From JBGAPI01 sp044221335 (GTDB lineage Bacteria; Pseudomonadota; Gammaproteobacteria; Xanthomonadales; Ahniellaceae), in contig JBGAPI010000029.1 of NCBI GenBank assembly GCA_044221335.1, forward strand, positions 3,241 to 67,240: a stretch of DNA of 64,000 nt, given 5' to 3'. The translations under genes were made by a program, and so were the position numbers. The notes under the pieces were generated by a model. The model was not told where the DNA came from. It ran no database searches and saw only the letters and a list, made by a program, of their open reading frames with translations. Of this stretch, positions 27,349 through 35,815 are shown in pieces. Within the stretch, counting starts at the first letter, position 1; each line of letters opens with the position of its first letter.

Positions 27349-29184
27349 ATGACGATGGTGCGGGTCGTGCTGCTGGGCTTGCTGGCGGGAGTGGTGAACA
27401 TGGTCCACGCTGCGGATGAATCGAGCTACTCCCGTCCCGACCGCGTTCGGGTCAGCCATCTCCGGCTCGACCTCGATGCCGATTTCGACAAGCGCGAACT
27501 GGCGGGCTTCGCCGAGCTGACCCTCGACTGGTCCCCCGGTGTCGCGGGTGGACTCGACCTCGACAGCCGCGACCTCGTCGTCGAGCGTGCCGAGGGGCGT
27601 CGCGCCGACGGCAGCTGGCACGCGCTGGCGTTCCGGATCGCGGCGCGCGATCCGGTGCGCGGCCAGAAGCTCGCGATCAGCGCGACCCGCGCCGACCAGC
27701 GAGTGCGCATCCACTACCGCACGACGCCGGCGTCGACCGGGCTGTCCTGGCTCGCGCCGGCGCAGACCAGTGGCAGCGCGCCGATGCTGTACAGCCAGTC
27801 GGAAGCGCTGCACGCGCGCTCCTGGGTGCCGATCCAGGACAGCCCGGGTGTCCGCTTCCGCTTCGACGCGACGGTGCGCGCGCCCGGCGGGATGCGGGTG
27901 CTGATGGGGGCGGAGAACGATCCCGCGGCCACCGGCGACGGCGGTTGGCATCTGCACATGGGAGACCCCATCCCCGCCTACCTGCTGGCGATCGCGATCG
28001 GCGACTTCCGCTTCCAGGCGACCGGTCCGCGCAGCGGCGTCTACGCCGAGCCGGCGCGGGTCGCTGCCGCGGCCCGCGAGTTCGAGGACCTGGAGACGAT
28101 GATCGCGACCGCGGAGTCGCTCTACGGCCCCTACCGCTGGGGTCGCTACGACCTGCTGGTGCTGCCTCCGGCCTTCCCGTTCGGCGGGATGGAAAATCCG
28201 CGGCTCACCTTCGTCAATCCGAGCCTCGTCGCGGGCGACAAGAGCCTCACCAACGTGATCGCGCACGAGCTCGCGCATTCCTGGTCGGGCAACCTCGTCA
28301 CCAACGCCGACTGGACGCACTTCTGGCTCAACGAGGGCTTCACCACCTACGTCGAGAACCGCATCGTCGAGGCCGTCTTCGGACGCGACATCGCCGAGAT
28401 GCAGCAGGTCGTCGACCTCCAGGAGATGCGCGAGGACTTCGTCGACCTCGCGCCGGCCGACACCCGGCTGGTGCCGGCGCTCGCCGGTCGCGATCCGGAC
28501 GACATCTATTCCACGGTCCCCTACACCAAGGGCGCGATGTTCCTCCGGCTCTCGGAGCGGCGCCTCGGTCGTGAACGCTTCGATCGCCTCCTGCGCGACT
28601 GGTTCGACCGGCACGCCTTCGGCAGCGCGACCACCGACGACTGGCTTGCATTCCTGCGCCGGGAACTCGCCGCCACGCCCGCGCTCGCGCCGGACGACGC
28701 CGAGATCCAGGCCTGGCTGTACGGGCCGCTGCTGCCCGACGGCGCGCCGATCCCGGACTCGGCCCGCCTGCGTGCCGTGGAGGCGAAGGCGCAGCAATGG
28801 CTGGCGGGCTCGCTCGACGCCGACGCGCTCGGCGCCGACGCCTTCGTCACCTACGAGTGGCTGCACTTCCTCGATCGGCTGCGCGCCGATCCGGAGCGGG
28901 CCCGTCTCGACGCGCTCGATGCCCGCTACCACCTGTCCAGCCGCGGCAACGCCGAGCTCGGCCTGCGCTGGGTCCGCCTCGCGGTGCTCACGCGCCATCA
29001 CGGCTACGAGGACGCCGCACGCCGATATCTCTCGGAGCACGGCCGCCGCAAGCTGGTGCTGCCGATCTTCGACGACCTCGCGGCAACGCCGGAGGGCAAG
29101 GGCGTCGCGAAGAAGCTGTACGCCGAACTCCGGTCGCGCTGGCACGCGATGACGCAGGCGAGCCTGGACAAGAAGCTGAACTGA
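27349..29184 (+). CDS. Exported M1-family metalloaminopeptidase (leukotriene A4 hydrolase-like)
   Basis: Predicted 611 residues. Signal peptide about 1-21 (ending VHA). The M1 catalytic parts are all visible: the exopeptidase motif GGMENP (about residue 281), the zinc site HELAH at 306-310 and Glu 329 in NEGF, giving the full HExxH-x18-E. The C-terminal third is helical and resembles the LTA4-hydrolase C-domain. Expected activity is removal of N-terminal residues from peptides in the periplasm. ATG 27349 (or 27355) follows GAGGA by about 8 nt; the much longer open frame upstream is antiparallel to ubiE coding sense and not real. Confidence 0.92.
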   Translation: MTMVRVVLLGLLAGVVNMVHAADESSYSRPDRVRVSHLRLDLDADFDKRELAGFAELTLDWSPGVAGGLDLDSRDLVVERAEGRRADGSWHALAFRIAARDPVRGQKLAISATRADQRVRIHYRTTPASTGLSWLAPAQTSGSAPMLYSQSEALHARSWVPIQDSPGVRFRFDATVRAPGGMRVLMGAENDPAATGDGGWHLHMGDPIPAYLLAIAIGDFRFQATGPRSGVYAEPARVAAAAREFEDLETMIATAESLYGPYRWGRYDLLVLPPAFPFGGMENPRLTFVNPSLVAGDKSLTNVIAHELAHSWSGNLVTNADWTHFWLNEGFTTYVENRIVEAVFGRDIAEMQQVVDLQEMREDFVDLAPADTRLVPALAGRDPDDIYSTVPYTKGAMFLRLSERRLGRERFDRLLRDWFDRHAFGSATTDDWLAFLRRELAATPALAPDDAEIQAWLYGPLLPDGAPIPDSARLRAVEAKAQQWLAGSLDADALGADAFVTYEWLHFLDRLRADPERARLDALDARYHLSSRGNAELGLRWVRLAVLTRHHGYEDAARRYLSEHGRRKLVLPIFDDLAATPEGKGVAKKLYAELRSRWHAMTQASLDKKLN

Positions 29185-29442
29185 CGAGGCGTCGGCCGGC
29201 GGGAGCCGCGACCGTCGCCGCCGCCTCACCCGCGGGGAGACCTGGCGCGAGGCAAGCGATCACCCGGCAGCGTCTGCTCGGTCCAATCCGGATCGTCACG
29301 AGCATCGACAGCATCGAGCGCCGGCTCACCGACGGGTCGGGCGGGCACCGGGGCCGCGCCGTTGCGGGCGGATCCGTGCCGTATCACCCCGCGCGGCCGG
29401 CGCTCCTTTTGCGGAACCCGGGCCCTGCGCTCGGGCAGCACC

Positions 29443-29464
29443 TACAATGCCGAGACTTCCGGAG
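29443..29464 (+). promoter_or_regulatory. Candidate promoter -10 and RBS of rnr
   Basis: TACAAT (29443-29448) precedes a GGAG (29461-29464) and TTG start at 29472. The 287-nt region 29185-29471 holds nothing else recognisable. Confidence 0.4.
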
Positions 29465-29471
29465 AACCCTC

Positions 29472-31997
29472 TTGTCCAAACGCAGCAAGTCCAGTACCTC
29501 CTCGCGCGGCGACAAGCGCGGCCCGCGGCCGGCGACACCCTCTGCAGGCGCCGCCTTCGGTGACGCCGGCGGCAAGCGCGGCGGCAAGGGCAAGCCGAAG
29601 AAGGCCGCGCCGTGGCTGCCGGATGTGATGACGGCGCCGACGGTCGGCCGCCCGACCAATTCGACGCCGTCTCCGTCGCGCCGCCGCGGCGAGGCGTCGG
29701 CTCCGCCGGCCGCCGGTCGGCCTGCGGCCCCGCCGTCGCGCGGCGGGCACGTCGCACCGCCGTCGTCCCCGAAACCTGGCCGTGAGCGCGGTGGTCGCGG
29801 CGCCGCACCGTCGCCCGCATCGGCGGCCGATCCCTTCGCCGCGCGCGAAGCGAGCCGCTACGAGAATCCGATCGCGAGTCGCGAGGCGATCCTCGCGCTG
29901 CTCGCCGAGCAGGGGCAGATGCTGACCGCCGAGCGGATCGCCGAGTTGATCGGGATTTCGGATCCGGATCGGTTCGACGCGCTCGGCAAGCGCCTCGCGG
30001 CCATGGTCCGCGATGGCCAGCTGATCGTGAACCGCCGTGCCGGCTACGGTGTCGCCAAGAAGCTGGACCTCATCCCCGGCGTCGTGATCGCCAACCCCGA
30101 CGGCTACGGCTTCCTCCGCGCCGACAGTGGCGGCGAGGACCTGTTCCTGTCACCGGCGCAGATGCGCACCGTACTGCACGGCGACCGCGTGCTCGCCTCG
30201 ATCGTCGGCGAGGACAGCCGCGGTCGCAAGGAAGGCGCGATCGTCGAGGTGCTGGAGCGGCGCGCACCGCGGATCGTCGGCAAGTACCAGGAGGGCGATG
30301 GCTTCGGACTCGTCGTCCCCGACGACCGCCGGATCCACCAGGATCTGCTGATCCCGCTCGGCCGCCATCGCGGCGCGCACCACGGCCAGATCGTCGTCGC
30401 CGAGATCGTCGAGTCGCCGACCCGCGAGCGGCCGCCGATCGGCAAGGTGCTGGCGGTGCTGGGCGATCGGCTGACCGCGTCGATGACGGTGCGGATGGCG
30501 ATCGAGTCGCACGGCCTGCCGCACGAATGGCCGGATGCCGTGCTCCGCGAGGCCGAGCGGGTCGAGCCCGAGGTCACCGAGGCCGAGCGCGCGGGTCGCG
30601 TCGACCTCCGCTCGCTGCCGCTGGTGACCATCGACGGAGAGGACGCGCGCGACTTCGACGACGCGGTCTATGCCGAGCCGATGAAGTCCGGCTTCCGGCT
30701 GGTGGTCGCGATCGCCGACGTCTCGCACTACGTCGTGCCGGACACCGCGCTCGACACCGAGGCCTACAACCGCGCGACCTCCTGCTACTTCCCCGACTTC
30801 GTCGTGCCGATGCTGCCGGAGTCGCTGTCCAATGGCATCTGCTCGCTGATGCCGAAGGTCGACCGCCTCGCGATGGTCTGCGACATGAAGCTCGACCACG
30901 AGGGCGTGGTGAAGGGCGCGAGCTTCTACCCGGCGGTGATCCATTCGCATGCGCGGCTGACCTACACCAAGGTGTGGGCCGCGCTCGAAGGCAAGTCCGA
31001 GTCCGCGAGGCAGGAGGTCGCCGACGTCCTCCCGCACCTGGGGAATCTCTACGCGCTCTACAAGCTGTTGGCGCGCCAGCGCCAGCAGCGCGGCGCGATC
31101 GACTTCGAGGGCAAGGAATTCAAGTTCCGGCTGAATCCGGTCGGCGAAGTGCTGGCGGTAGGTGCCTACGAGCGCAACGACGCCCACAAGCTGATCGAGG
31201 AATGCATGATCGCCGCCAACGTCGAGGCGGCGAAGTACCTGTCGAAGCGCAAGCTGCCGGCAGGCTTCCGGGTGCATGCACCGCCACCGGCATCGAAGTA
31301 CGAGGAGCTCCGGGAGTTCCTGAAGGAGTTCCAGCTGAAGATGCCGGAGCAGCCGCAGGTCAAGCCGGCCGACTTCGCGCAGCTGCTCGCCAAGGTCCGA
31401 AAGCGACCCGATGCGGCGATGCTGGAGTCGACCCTGCTGCGCGCGCAGAGCCTGGCGGTCTACCAGGCGGCCAACGGCGGCCACTTCGGCCTCGCGCTGT
31501 CGCACTACGCGCACTTCACCTCGCCGATCCGGCGCTATCCCGACCTGCTGGTGCACCGCGCGATCCGCCACGCGGCGGCCGGCGGCGAGGCGACGGACTA
31601 CGCCTACAGCAACAATGCGATGGAGCGGATGACCGCACATTGTTCGCAGTGCGAGCGTCGCGCCGATCTCGCCAGCCGCGACGTCGACGAGCGCTTCAAG
31701 TGCGCGTGGATGGAGAAGCACATCGGCTCGCAGTTCGACGGCGTGGTCACCGGCGTCACCTCGTTCGGCCTGTTCGTCGAGCTCGCCGAGAACCGCATCG
31801 GCGGCCTGATCCACATCACCCAGCTGCCGAACGACTACTACCACTTCGATGCGCGCCGCCAGCTGCTGACCGGCGAACGCCGCGGGATGAAGTTCCGCCT
31901 CGGCGACCCGGTCCGGGTGCTGGTGCTGCGCGCGAGCCTCGAGGACCGCAAGATCGACTTCCGGCTGGTCGAGCCGGAACGGGCACCGAAGGCATGA
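29472..31997 (+). CDS. rnr: Ribonuclease R
   Basis: 3'-5' exoribonuclease of the RNase II family that degrades structured RNA. Predicted 841 residues from TTG 29472, which follows GGAG by 7 nt; no ATG or GTG fits. The first about 130 residues are Lys/Arg/Pro/Ala-rich and disordered, then come a winged helix (NPIASREAILALLAEQGQ), cold-shock domains, the RNB catalytic core with the Asp cluster (TIDGEDARDFDDAVYAEP, about 390-410) and a C-terminal S1 domain (FDGVVTGVTSFGLFVELAENRIGGL). In E. coli the basic low-complexity tail is mainly C-terminal; here it is N-terminal. Overlaps rlmB by ATGA. Confidence 0.94.
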   Translation: MSKRSKSSTSSRGDKRGPRPATPSAGAAFGDAGGKRGGKGKPKKAAPWLPDVMTAPTVGRPTNSTPSPSRRRGEASAPPAAGRPAAPPSRGGHVAPPSSPKPGRERGGRGAAPSPASAADPFAAREASRYENPIASREAILALLAEQGQMLTAERIAELIGISDPDRFDALGKRLAAMVRDGQLIVNRRAGYGVAKKLDLIPGVVIANPDGYGFLRADSGGEDLFLSPAQMRTVLHGDRVLASIVGEDSRGRKEGAIVEVLERRAPRIVGKYQEGDGFGLVVPDDRRIHQDLLIPLGRHRGAHHGQIVVAEIVESPTRERPPIGKVLAVLGDRLTASMTVRMAIESHGLPHEWPDAVLREAERVEPEVTEAERAGRVDLRSLPLVTIDGEDARDFDDAVYAEPMKSGFRLVVAIADVSHYVVPDTALDTEAYNRATSCYFPDFVVPMLPESLSNGICSLMPKVDRLAMVCDMKLDHEGVVKGASFYPAVIHSHARLTYTKVWAALEGKSESARQEVADVLPHLGNLYALYKLLARQRQQRGAIDFEGKEFKFRLNPVGEVLAVGAYERNDAHKLIEECMIAANVEAAKYLSKRKLPAGFRVHAPPPASKYEELREFLKEFQLKMPEQPQVKPADFAQLLAKVRKRPDAAMLESTLLRAQSLAVYQAANGGHFGLALSHYAHFTSPIRRYPDLLVHRAIRHAAAGGEATDYAYSNNAMERMTAHCSQCERRADLASRDVDERFKCAWMEKHIGSQFDGVVTGVTSFGLFVELAENRIGGLIHITQLPNDYYHFDARRQLLTGERRGMKFRLGDPVRVLVLRASLEDRKIDFRLVEPERAPKA

Positions 31998-32740
31998 GCG
32001 GGCTCAAGGTCGGGATCAACCCGGTCGACGCGGCCCTGAGCCACGAGGCCGACGCGATCGACGCGCTGCTGGTCGAGCGCGGCGGTCGCAACGCGCGCGT
32101 GAAGGCGCTGGTCGACCGTGCTCGCGGTCGCCGGATCGCGGTGCGCGAGGTCGATGGCGACGAGCTTGACCGGCTCGCCGAGGGTCTGCGCCACCAGGGC
32201 GTGATCGCGCGGATGAAGGCCACGCAGCGCAAGGCGATGGCGTCGCTGGAGGAGATCCTCGCCGACCTGCCGCGCGACGCGTTGTTCCTGCTGCTCGACG
32301 GCGTCACCGACCCGCACAACCTCGGCGCCTGCCTGCGCAGCGCGGAGGCCGCCGGCGTCACCGCGGTGATCGTGCCGCGCGACCGCGCGGTCGGGATCAC
32401 GCCAGTGGTGGAGAAGTCCTCGGCAGGCGCGTCGGGACGGGTCAACTTCATCCAGGTCACCAATCTGGCGCGCGCGATGGAGCAGCTCAAGGCCGCCAAC
32501 GTCTGGATCACCGGGCTCGCCGGCGAGGGCACGGCGTCGCTGTACGACATCGACTTCCGCGGCCCGGCCGCGATCGCGATGGGCAGCGAGGGCGAGGGCC
32601 TCCGCCGCTTGAGCGCCGAGCTCTGCGATCACCTGGTGAAGATCCCGATGCGCGGCCAGGTCGAGTCCCTCAACGTGTCGGTGGCGACCGGCATCGCGCT
32701 GTTCGAGGCGCTGCGCCAGCGGAGTGCCGGCAAGCGATGA
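31994..32740 (+). CDS. rlmB: 23S rRNA 2'-O-methyltransferase (RlmB, SpoU family)
   Basis: Predicted 248 residues; methylates Gm2251 in the 23S rRNA peptidyl-transferase P loop by family. The SpoU knot motifs are visible: LDGVTDPHNLGACLRSAEAAG (motif 1 with Asn and Arg), AIAMGSEGEGLRRL (motif 2) and KIPMRGQVESLNVSVATGIALFE (motif 3). An N-terminal RNA-binding domain precedes them. It overlaps the rnr stop and the next gene, so rnr-rlmB-32737 is translationally coupled, the same rnr-rlmB order as E. coli. Confidence 0.96.
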   Translation: MSGLKVGINPVDAALSHEADAIDALLVERGGRNARVKALVDRARGRRIAVREVDGDELDRLAEGLRHQGVIARMKATQRKAMASLEEILADLPRDALFLLLDGVTDPHNLGACLRSAEAAGVTAVIVPRDRAVGITPVVEKSSAGASGRVNFIQVTNLARAMEQLKAANVWITGLAGEGTASLYDIDFRGPAAIAMGSEGEGLRRLSAELCDHLVKIPMRGQVESLNVSVATGIALFEALRQRSAGKR

Positions 32741-33384
32741 GCTTCGCCTGGTACGACCTGGTCGGTCTGACCGGCGTGGTGGTGATCCTCTACGCCTACC
32801 TGATGCTGCAGCTCGACCGGATGGAAGAGGACGAGCTGCAGTACTCGCTGCTCAACGCTCTCGGCGCGCTGGCGGTGCTGGTGTCGCTGCTGTTCGAGTT
32901 CAACCTCTCCGCCGTGCTGATGGAGGGGAGCTGGTTCCTGGTCAGCCTGATCGGGATCGCGCGCTGGGCGCGGTCGCGGCGGCGCCGTCACGCGGCGCGG
33001 ATGGCGGTGTCGACCATGGCGTCGTCGCCTGCGATCGCCGTCGGTGCGACTCCGCATGCCGGCCTCGACGCCGCCGCCGCCGCGCGCGCCGTGATCGAGC
33101 ATTGGCCGCACACGCACGAACTCGCCCGCTTCGCGCTTGCCCGCCATGGCTACCGCGACGCCGTCGGTGGCTTTGGAATCACCTATCCCGACGAGCTCGA
33201 CGACATCGAGCGCTCGTCCGGGAAGACCATCCCCACGGGTTTCGTCGAGGCCTACGGATACTGGGGACTGCCGAACGGCTACGAGGTACTGGTGCCGGAG
33301 TCGGTGTATCGCGCCGTGCTGGCGTCGGTGCTCGCGGGGCTCGGGCTCGACGAGGATGCCGAGGTGCTCCGCAATACACCGTAG
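32737..33384 (+). CDS. Membrane protein with CBU_0592-like N-domain and soluble C-domain
   Basis: Predicted 215 residues overlapping rlmB by 4 nt. Three hydrophobic segments in residues 1-80 (LVGLTGVVVILYAYLMLQL, LLNALGALAVLVSLLF, LMEGSWFLVSLIGIARW) look like the small CBU_0592-type membrane domain. A basic linker leads to a soluble C-terminal part (about 115-215) with WPHTHELARFALARHGYRD and YPDELDDIERSSGKTIPTG, which I cannot assign. The gene ends with TAG in a GTAG palindrome. Possibly a lineage-specific fusion; function unknown. Confidence 0.7.
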   Translation: MSFAWYDLVGLTGVVVILYAYLMLQLDRMEEDELQYSLLNALGALAVLVSLLFEFNLSAVLMEGSWFLVSLIGIARWARSRRRRHAARMAVSTMASSPAIAVGATPHAGLDAAAAARAVIEHWPHTHELARFALARHGYRDAVGGFGITYPDELDDIERSSGKTIPTGFVEAYGYWGLPNGYEVLVPESVYRAVLASVLAGLGLDEDAEVLRNTP

Positions 33385-33454
33385 AGCGGGCCTTGGCCCG
33401 CTGCTCTTCGCCGTTCCGGGCGCCTCGCCGGCGGCGCGAGCGCCGCTCTGCGGG
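33381..33454 (+). repeat. GTAG palindromic element, copy 2
   Basis: GTAG overlaps the stop of the upstream gene. Stem GCGGGCC (33386-33392)-TT-GGCCCGC (33395-33401), spacer TGCTCTTCGCCGTTCCGGG, then GGCGGCGC-gagc-GCCGC dyad to about 33454. Nearly the same spacer as copies 1 and 3. The remainder to 33576 shows no gene. Confidence 0.75.
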
Positions 33455-33576
33455 CGTTCGCCGCAACGTCCAGGGGCGGGCACGCCCGCCGACGCGAGGC
33501 GCCGTTCCGCATGGCGATCGGACATCCGCGTCGTCGTCGTACCGGCGCTTCCCTCGGCGCTTGTCCTGCCGAACCG

Positions 33577-33810
33577 CTACCCCACGGACCAGTCGATGTC
33601 CCAGCGGGACTCGACGAAGAATTCCTCGAGAGCCGTCTCGTCCTGGACCCAACTGTCGAACCAGCCCTCGCCGTTCGGGCCGTCGGAGCCCGCCAAACGT
33701 TCGAAGATCAGGAAATTCCCGGAAGCGTCATCCACGCGGACCACGCGCACCTGATGATCGACGTGGCCGCTGTTCACTACGCGGCCGATGGTTTCGATGG
33801 GGATCGTCAT
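33577..33810 (-). CDS. Small hypothetical protein, 77 residues
   Basis: Acidic small protein beginning MTIPIETIGRVVNSGHVDHQVRVVRVDD and ending in SRWDIDWSVG. Start taken at ATG 33810 with a GAGG 4-8 nt upstream; a longer open frame starts 54 nt earlier but is Arg-rich. The protein has a beta-strand pattern and no membrane segment. The composition is quite unlike by-product frames, which supports coding. It lies just downstream of the SEC-C gene on the same strand. Function unknown. Confidence 0.6.
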   Translation of the reverse strand: MTIPIETIGRVVNSGHVDHQVRVVRVDDASGNFLIFERLAGSDGPNGEGWFDSWVQDETALEEFFVESRWDIDWSVG

Positions 33811-33890
33811 GAGGCCTCGGCGGTTCTCGAACGTCCGGATACGACCGGACGCGCGGGGCGGCACGAGGCCGCCCCGCGAGAGGGGCTCAC

Positions 33891-34122
33891 CTAAAAGTAG
33901 TCATCCCGGCGCACGCCGTCGAAGCGTCCGCGGACGAGGCAACAGCGCTTGAAATCTGCGGCCGGACCCGCAGGGGCAGAGGTCGTTGCGGCCGAGCTTC
34001 TCGACCAGCTGCTTGCCGTTGCCCAGGATGCGCAGGCCCTTCTTGACCCGCGTCTCGGACGGGTAGCCGCGGCGGCGCTTACGGATGGGGGTGAAAGCTG
34101 TCGTCGGTGATACGCATGGCAC
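33891..34122 (-). pseudogene. Small SEC-C metal-binding protein gene broken by a frameshift
   Basis: From GTG 34122 the frame reads basic RKRRRGYPSETRVKKGLRIL, then LGRNDLCPCGSGRRF, a SEC-C zinc motif lacking only its last two cysteines. At about nt 33945-33955 the frame goes wrong (QALLPRP). The neighbouring frame gives DFKRCCLVRGRFDGVRRDDYF to a TAG at 33891, restoring the expected KRCC end. A single-base insertion near this point would explain it. It may be a real pseudogene or a sequencing error. SEC-C domains bind zinc and are also at the SecA C-terminus (16540-16601). Confidence 0.7.
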
Positions 34123-34158
34123 ATCTCCTGTCGCTCCCCGAACGCGGGGGCCGGCATT

Positions 34159-34228
34159 GTATGCGGGCCTCGGCCCGATGCTCTTCGCTCTTCCCGGCGC
34201 CTCGCCGGCGGCGCAAGCGCCGCTCTAC
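34159..34228 (+). repeat. GTAG-type palindromic element, copy 3
   Basis: GCGGGCC-TC-GGCCCG stem, spacer TGCTCTTCGCTCTTCCCGG, then GGCGGCGC-aa-GCGCCGC and CTAC at the end (GTAG on the other strand). It starts GTAT rather than GTAG. It sits upstream of the SEC-C gene and before the MBOAT gene; 34229-34387 has no gene. Confidence 0.7.
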
Positions 34229-34387
34229 GTGCTTCGTCGCTGGCGTCGGAGCGCCCCGGGGCCGCTTCGCCTGCGGTGGCGCCGATCGGGCCGGGCGCCG
34301 GGTCAAAGATCGTCCCGCCCGGCCTGCGGGCTGTGCAGAGGGATGCAAGCCGACTAGCCTCGCCCGGGGCTGTGCCGGGGAGGGACC

Positions 34388-35803
34388 ATGGTCTTCAACT
34401 CGTTGTCGTTCGTCGTCTTCTTCGCGCTGGTGCTGCTGCTGCACCACCTGCCGCTGGCGTGGACGACGCGCAAGGTCAACCTGCTGGTCGCGAGCTACGT
34501 CTTCTATGCGGCCTGGAATCCGCCGTTCGTGATTCTCCTGTGGGTGTCGACGGTGGTCGACTGGTATGCCGCGCAGGGGCTGGTCAAGGCCGAGCGTCCG
34601 GGCGCGCGCAAGGCATGGATGCTGCTGTCGGTGGTGGTCAACCTCGGCATGCTGGCCTGGTTCAAGTACGGCAACTTCCTGGTCGGCAATTTCGCCGCGG
34701 CGGCGCAGACGGTCGGCATCGACTGGCATCCGCCGGCTTACGACATCGTTCTGCCGGTCGGCATCTCGTTCTACACCTTCGCGACCCTGTCCTACACGCT
34801 GGACGTGTACCTCCGGCGGGCGCAACCGGCGACGAACTTTCTCGACTACGCGCTGTTCGTCACCTTTTTCCCTCACCTGGTGGCCGGTCCGATCATGCGG
34901 CCGACCGAACTGGTGCCGCAGTTCGCGGAACCGCGGCGCGCGACGCCCGACCAGCTGCGTTTCGGTCTCGCGCTGATGACGCTCGGCCTGTTCCAGAAGG
35001 TGGTGCTGGCCGACAGCTTCCTGTCGAAGCCCGCCGAGCTGGTGTTCGACGGTCGCGACGCGCCCGGCCTGGTCGACGCCTGGATCGGAACGCTGGCCTT
35101 CTCGGGACAGATCTTCTGCGACTTCGCCGGCTACTCGACCACCGCGATCGGTGCGGCGATGTGCCTCGGCTTCGCGATGCCGGACAACTTCCGCTTTCCC
35201 TACGCCGCCGTCGGCTTTTCGGACTTCTGGCGGCGCTGGCACATCACGCTGTCGTCGTGGCTGCGCGATTACCTCTACATCCCGCTCGGCGGCAACCGCC
35301 ATGGTCCGGCGCGCACCACCGCCGCGCTCATGGGCACGATGCTGCTCGGCGGCCTGTGGCACGGGGCGAGCTGGACCTTCGTTGCCTGGGGCGGGCTGCA
35401 TGGGCTCTATCTCGCGGTCGAGCGCGTGCTGCGCCGGCGCTTCGCCGACTACACGCCCGGTCCGGCCGCGATGATCGCCCTGGCCCTCCTCACCTATGCG
35501 CTGATCAATCTCACCTGGGTGTTCTTCCGTGCGAAGGACTTCGCCAAGGCCGGAGAGATGCTTGCCGGCATGGTCGGGCTGCACGGCGATGCGAGGCCGA
35601 TCCTGCCGACGGTGCACCTCGTGATGGTGAGCGCGATCATCGCCGGTCTCCTGGTCGCGCACTGGCGGATGCGGTCGATCACGCTGGAGACCGCGCTGGC
35701 GCGCACGCCGCCGGCGCTGATCGGCGTCGCCCTCGGCCTGATGGCGTTCCTCGTCGTGATCGCGCAGGGCAACGGCGCGGCCTTCATCTACTTCCAGTTC
35801 TGA
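34388..35803 (+). CDS. MBOAT-family O-acyltransferase (AlgI/DltB-like)
   Basis: Predicted 471 residues with about 10-12 membrane helices. MBOAT signatures are visible: PVGISFYTFATLSYTLDVY, FFPHLVAGPIMRP, FSDFWRRWHITLSSWLRDYLYIPLGG and GGLWHGASWTFVAWGGLHG, where His in LWHGASW is the catalytic residue by family. It should pass acyl (often acetyl) groups across the membrane to a surface polysaccharide or similar polymer. It is followed after 13 nt by an SGNH-type exported partner, as in AlgI-AlgJ/X pairs. No polysaccharide synthesis genes are next to it. Confidence 0.93.
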   Translation: MVFNSLSFVVFFALVLLLHHLPLAWTTRKVNLLVASYVFYAAWNPPFVILLWVSTVVDWYAAQGLVKAERPGARKAWMLLSVVVNLGMLAWFKYGNFLVGNFAAAAQTVGIDWHPPAYDIVLPVGISFYTFATLSYTLDVYLRRAQPATNFLDYALFVTFFPHLVAGPIMRPTELVPQFAEPRRATPDQLRFGLALMTLGLFQKVVLADSFLSKPAELVFDGRDAPGLVDAWIGTLAFSGQIFCDFAGYSTTAIGAAMCLGFAMPDNFRFPYAAVGFSDFWRRWHITLSSWLRDYLYIPLGGNRHGPARTTAALMGTMLLGGLWHGASWTFVAWGGLHGLYLAVERVLRRRFADYTPGPAAMIALALLTYALINLTWVFFRAKDFAKAGEMLAGMVGLHGDARPILPTVHLVMVSAIIAGLLVAHWRMRSITLETALARTPPALIGVALGLMAFLVVIAQGNGAAFIYFQF

Positions 35804-35815
35804 GGAGCCGATGCC

